Of a stretch of 8,518 bases of DNA, positions 7,319 through 8,518 are shown piece by piece; position 1 is the first letter of the stretch; the number at the start of each line of letters is the position of its first letter. A program made the position numbers and the translations under genes. Source of the stretch: JABIFK01 sp047619225. Lineage in GTDB: Bacteria; Latescibacterota; UBA2968. The notes beneath the pieces were generated by a model that was not told the origin of the DNA, did no database searches, and saw nothing but the letters and a program-made list of their open reading frames with translations. Location of the stretch: assembly GCA_047619225.1 (NCBI GenBank), contig JBLHJX010000236.1, positions 1 through 8,518 of the forward strand, given 5' to 3'.

Positions 7319-7349
7319 CAGGTTTTTGATACTCCGAGCAAAAAACCTG
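7319..7349 (+). promoter_or_regulatory. leader hairpin 2 touching the ribosome binding site
   Basis: CAGGTTTTT (7319-7327) pairs perfectly with AAAAACCTG (7341-7349) over a 13-base loop. The right arm includes the first G of the likely Shine-Dalgarno GGAG (7349-7352), and a T-G wobble would add the second G. The ATG follows the GGAG by 10 bases. Folding could therefore tune translation or protect the message; this role is inferred from position. Confidence 0.6.
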
Positions 7350-7362
7350 GAGACGAGTAGCG

Positions 7363-8436
7363 ATGCCAGTCTTTACATCTCGGTTTTCGTCTAATCGAGT
7401 GGCGAGTGCGAATCTTCAACAGATCCGGTCCCGATCCATTCAGGCGAACGAACGCGTTGAGACAAATACAACCCAACGCGCACAAATAGAACAGACCCGA
7501 GGGTCAAACGACACGCAACAAACAACAACGCGTGTACGTGAGACCCTTTTGGTGCGTACACAATCGGGCCAACAAACTTCACAACGGTTACAAGATTCTC
7601 GTGCCACACAAACCAATAATACGGGTTCTGCCGAACAACAAACACAGAACGTTGTAGAACAAACGGAACAACAAACAAACAATCGCTCCAATATCCAATC
7701 TAGGCTACAAACACCCCCCGGTGTGGGTGCCACACGTACCCGAGCAGATGATAACATCGAACGACCAGGTCGCCTCAACCCTACGCCAGCAAATCCAATT
7801 ATAGAACAACAATTAAGTGGTTTTGCACGGCTCCGAGCTGTTGCCAGTGGTGTGATTCCACAAACAAATAACAGCACACGCGACCAACAATCTGCCAATG
7901 GCCTGACAAACCGCGTAGAAGCCCGCGCCCGATTTTTGGCAAGCAATGGGCCACAACCCCAAGGCCGTGCCGTTGGCCAACAACTCAAAGAAACCCAAAC
8001 ATTGCCAGCGGTTGATACACCAATAACAATCCAAGCACCAACAGCAACACAACCAACAGAACGGCCAACCGCTGAAGACATCAGTCGGGCAAACACCACG
8101 CAAGAAATTCGTGAAAGCTTACGAGACGACGCAGGTGAAATTGCGCGGGGCCTCACACGTGATGGCACACGGCAACTCCAACAAACCACCCAGGAAACGG
8201 CTCAAATCACCGAACGGGCAGCAGAAAACCAACGGTCAGCGGTACAAACAGAAAGCCGCAATGAGGTCCGCGAGTTACAAACACAAGAGCGACAACTATC
8301 ACGCGAACTTCAACAAACCCAACAAGGCATTCGTCAAGAGCGCCTTCGCGCACAACAAGCACAAAGCTCGGCCTCTCGAAGCACCACATCTACAGCTGCA
8401 GCCATTGGCACCAACGTCAACATTCTCGCAGGTTAA
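7363..8436 (+). CDS. Gln/Thr/Arg-rich, coiled-coil-forming protein of unknown function
   Basis: I do not recognise this 357-residue protein. By hand count it has 53 Gln (15%), 48 Thr (13%) and 42 Arg (12%). It has a single Lys, no Cys, Trp, Tyr or His, and no Met after the first. Residues 1-70 are polar, starting MPVFTSRFSSNRVASANLQQ. Residues 71-115 are Gln/Asn/Thr-rich and probably disordered. A Pro-containing linker spans about 117-237. A long charged helical stretch with coiled-coil character covers about 238-340 (such as NEVRELQTQERQLSRELQQT). It ends in a less polar tail, STAAAIGTNVNILAG. There is no signal peptide or membrane segment. The start has GGAG 10 bases upstream, behind a good promoter and a folded leader, which argues for a real and well-expressed gene. 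It may be a structural, scaffold or filament-associated protein, but no function can be assigned. Confidence 0.8.
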   Translation: MPVFTSRFSSNRVASANLQQIRSRSIQANERVETNTTQRAQIEQTRGSNDTQQTTTRVRETLLVRTQSGQQTSQRLQDSRATQTNNTGSAEQQTQNVVEQTEQQTNNRSNIQSRLQTPPGVGATRTRADDNIERPGRLNPTPANPIIEQQLSGFARLRAVASGVIPQTNNSTRDQQSANGLTNRVEARARFLASNGPQPQGRAVGQQLKETQTLPAVDTPITIQAPTATQPTERPTAEDISRANTTQEIRESLRDDAGEIARGLTRDGTRQLQQTTQETAQITERAAENQRSAVQTESRNEVRELQTQERQLSRELQQTQQGIRQERLRAQQAQSSASRSTTSTAAAIGTNVNILAG

Positions 8437-8518
8437 GCAAACAGACCATCAAACAGAAAAGCGGGGGGCGTTTTTTAAGTGTGCCGCGGTTATGGTGGAG
8501 GTTTCAAACAAAAAACAA
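8437..8518. other. downstream flank, no gene seen
   Basis: These 82 bases after the last stop contain a G-run followed by six T residues at 8461-8476, but no pairing stem, so a terminator cannot be claimed. GGTGGAGG near 8493-8500 could be the ribosome site of a gene starting beyond the window. Confidence 0.4.

Noticed and set aside
7440..8189. Minus-strand open frame of 249 residues opposite the Gln/Thr/Arg-rich gene
   Set aside because: Its Cys/Val/Ser/Arg-rich product is what reverse-complemented CAA/ACA/GCA codons produce. It has no start signals comparable with those of the plus-strand gene.
8437..8476. Possible terminator after the last gene (G-run followed by six T residues)
   Set aside because: The G-run has no complementary C-run close by, so no convincing stem forms.
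1..8518. tRNA, rRNA, CRISPR array, transposase or attachment site
   Set aside because: No cloverleaf-like sequence, regularly spaced direct repeats, transposase motifs or terminal inverted repeats were seen when reading both strands.

Overview
The window looks like a chromosomal accessory region from an uncultured, environmental, probably Gram-negative bacterium. It holds five protein genes and no RNA gene, CRISPR array or insertion sequence that I could find. The mix is a type I sulfatase, a DUF3604 (PHP-like) family protein, and a large secreted protein built from repeated beta-sandwich modules and ending in a dockerin-like pair of EF-hand loops. That mix is reminiscent of Latescibacterota, Poribacteria or Planctomycetota-type genomes. 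This assignment is inference from gene content only.

Layout. Positions 1-2187 carry two minus-strand genes: purU (formyltetrahydrofolate deformylase, 1333-2187) and, 78 bases downstream, a sulfatase (1-1254) whose C-terminus runs off the left edge. A 257-base divergent spacer separates purU from the plus-strand genes. These are a 966-residue secreted protein with four BsuPI-type repeats (2445-5345), a strong intrinsic terminator (5411-5442), a good sigma70-type promoter (5483-5511), and a 549-residue DUF3604 protein (5558-7207). Next come a second strong promoter, a leader of about 110 bases with two hairpins, and a 357-residue Gln/Thr/Arg-rich protein of unknown function (7363-8436).

The genes do not form one obvious pathway. 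PurU is housekeeping one-carbon metabolism. The sulfatase, the secreted modular protein and the DUF3604 protein fit a heterotroph that handles sulfated or complex organic polymers, but no substrate can be named. The three plus-strand genes look like separate transcription units: the last two have their own promoters, and a terminator follows the first.

The most unusual items are these. The DUF3604 protein keeps its flanking domains but appears to have lost most of the metal-binding centre. The secreted protein has a fourfold BsuPI array with a carboxypeptidase-regulatory-like module inserted after the first copy. The Gln/Thr/Arg-rich protein has no Cys, Trp, Tyr or His and only one Lys, and lies behind a palindrome-containing promoter and a folded leader. 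The whole plus strand is also A/C-rich whichever strand is coding, so plus- and minus-strand genes use visibly different codons.
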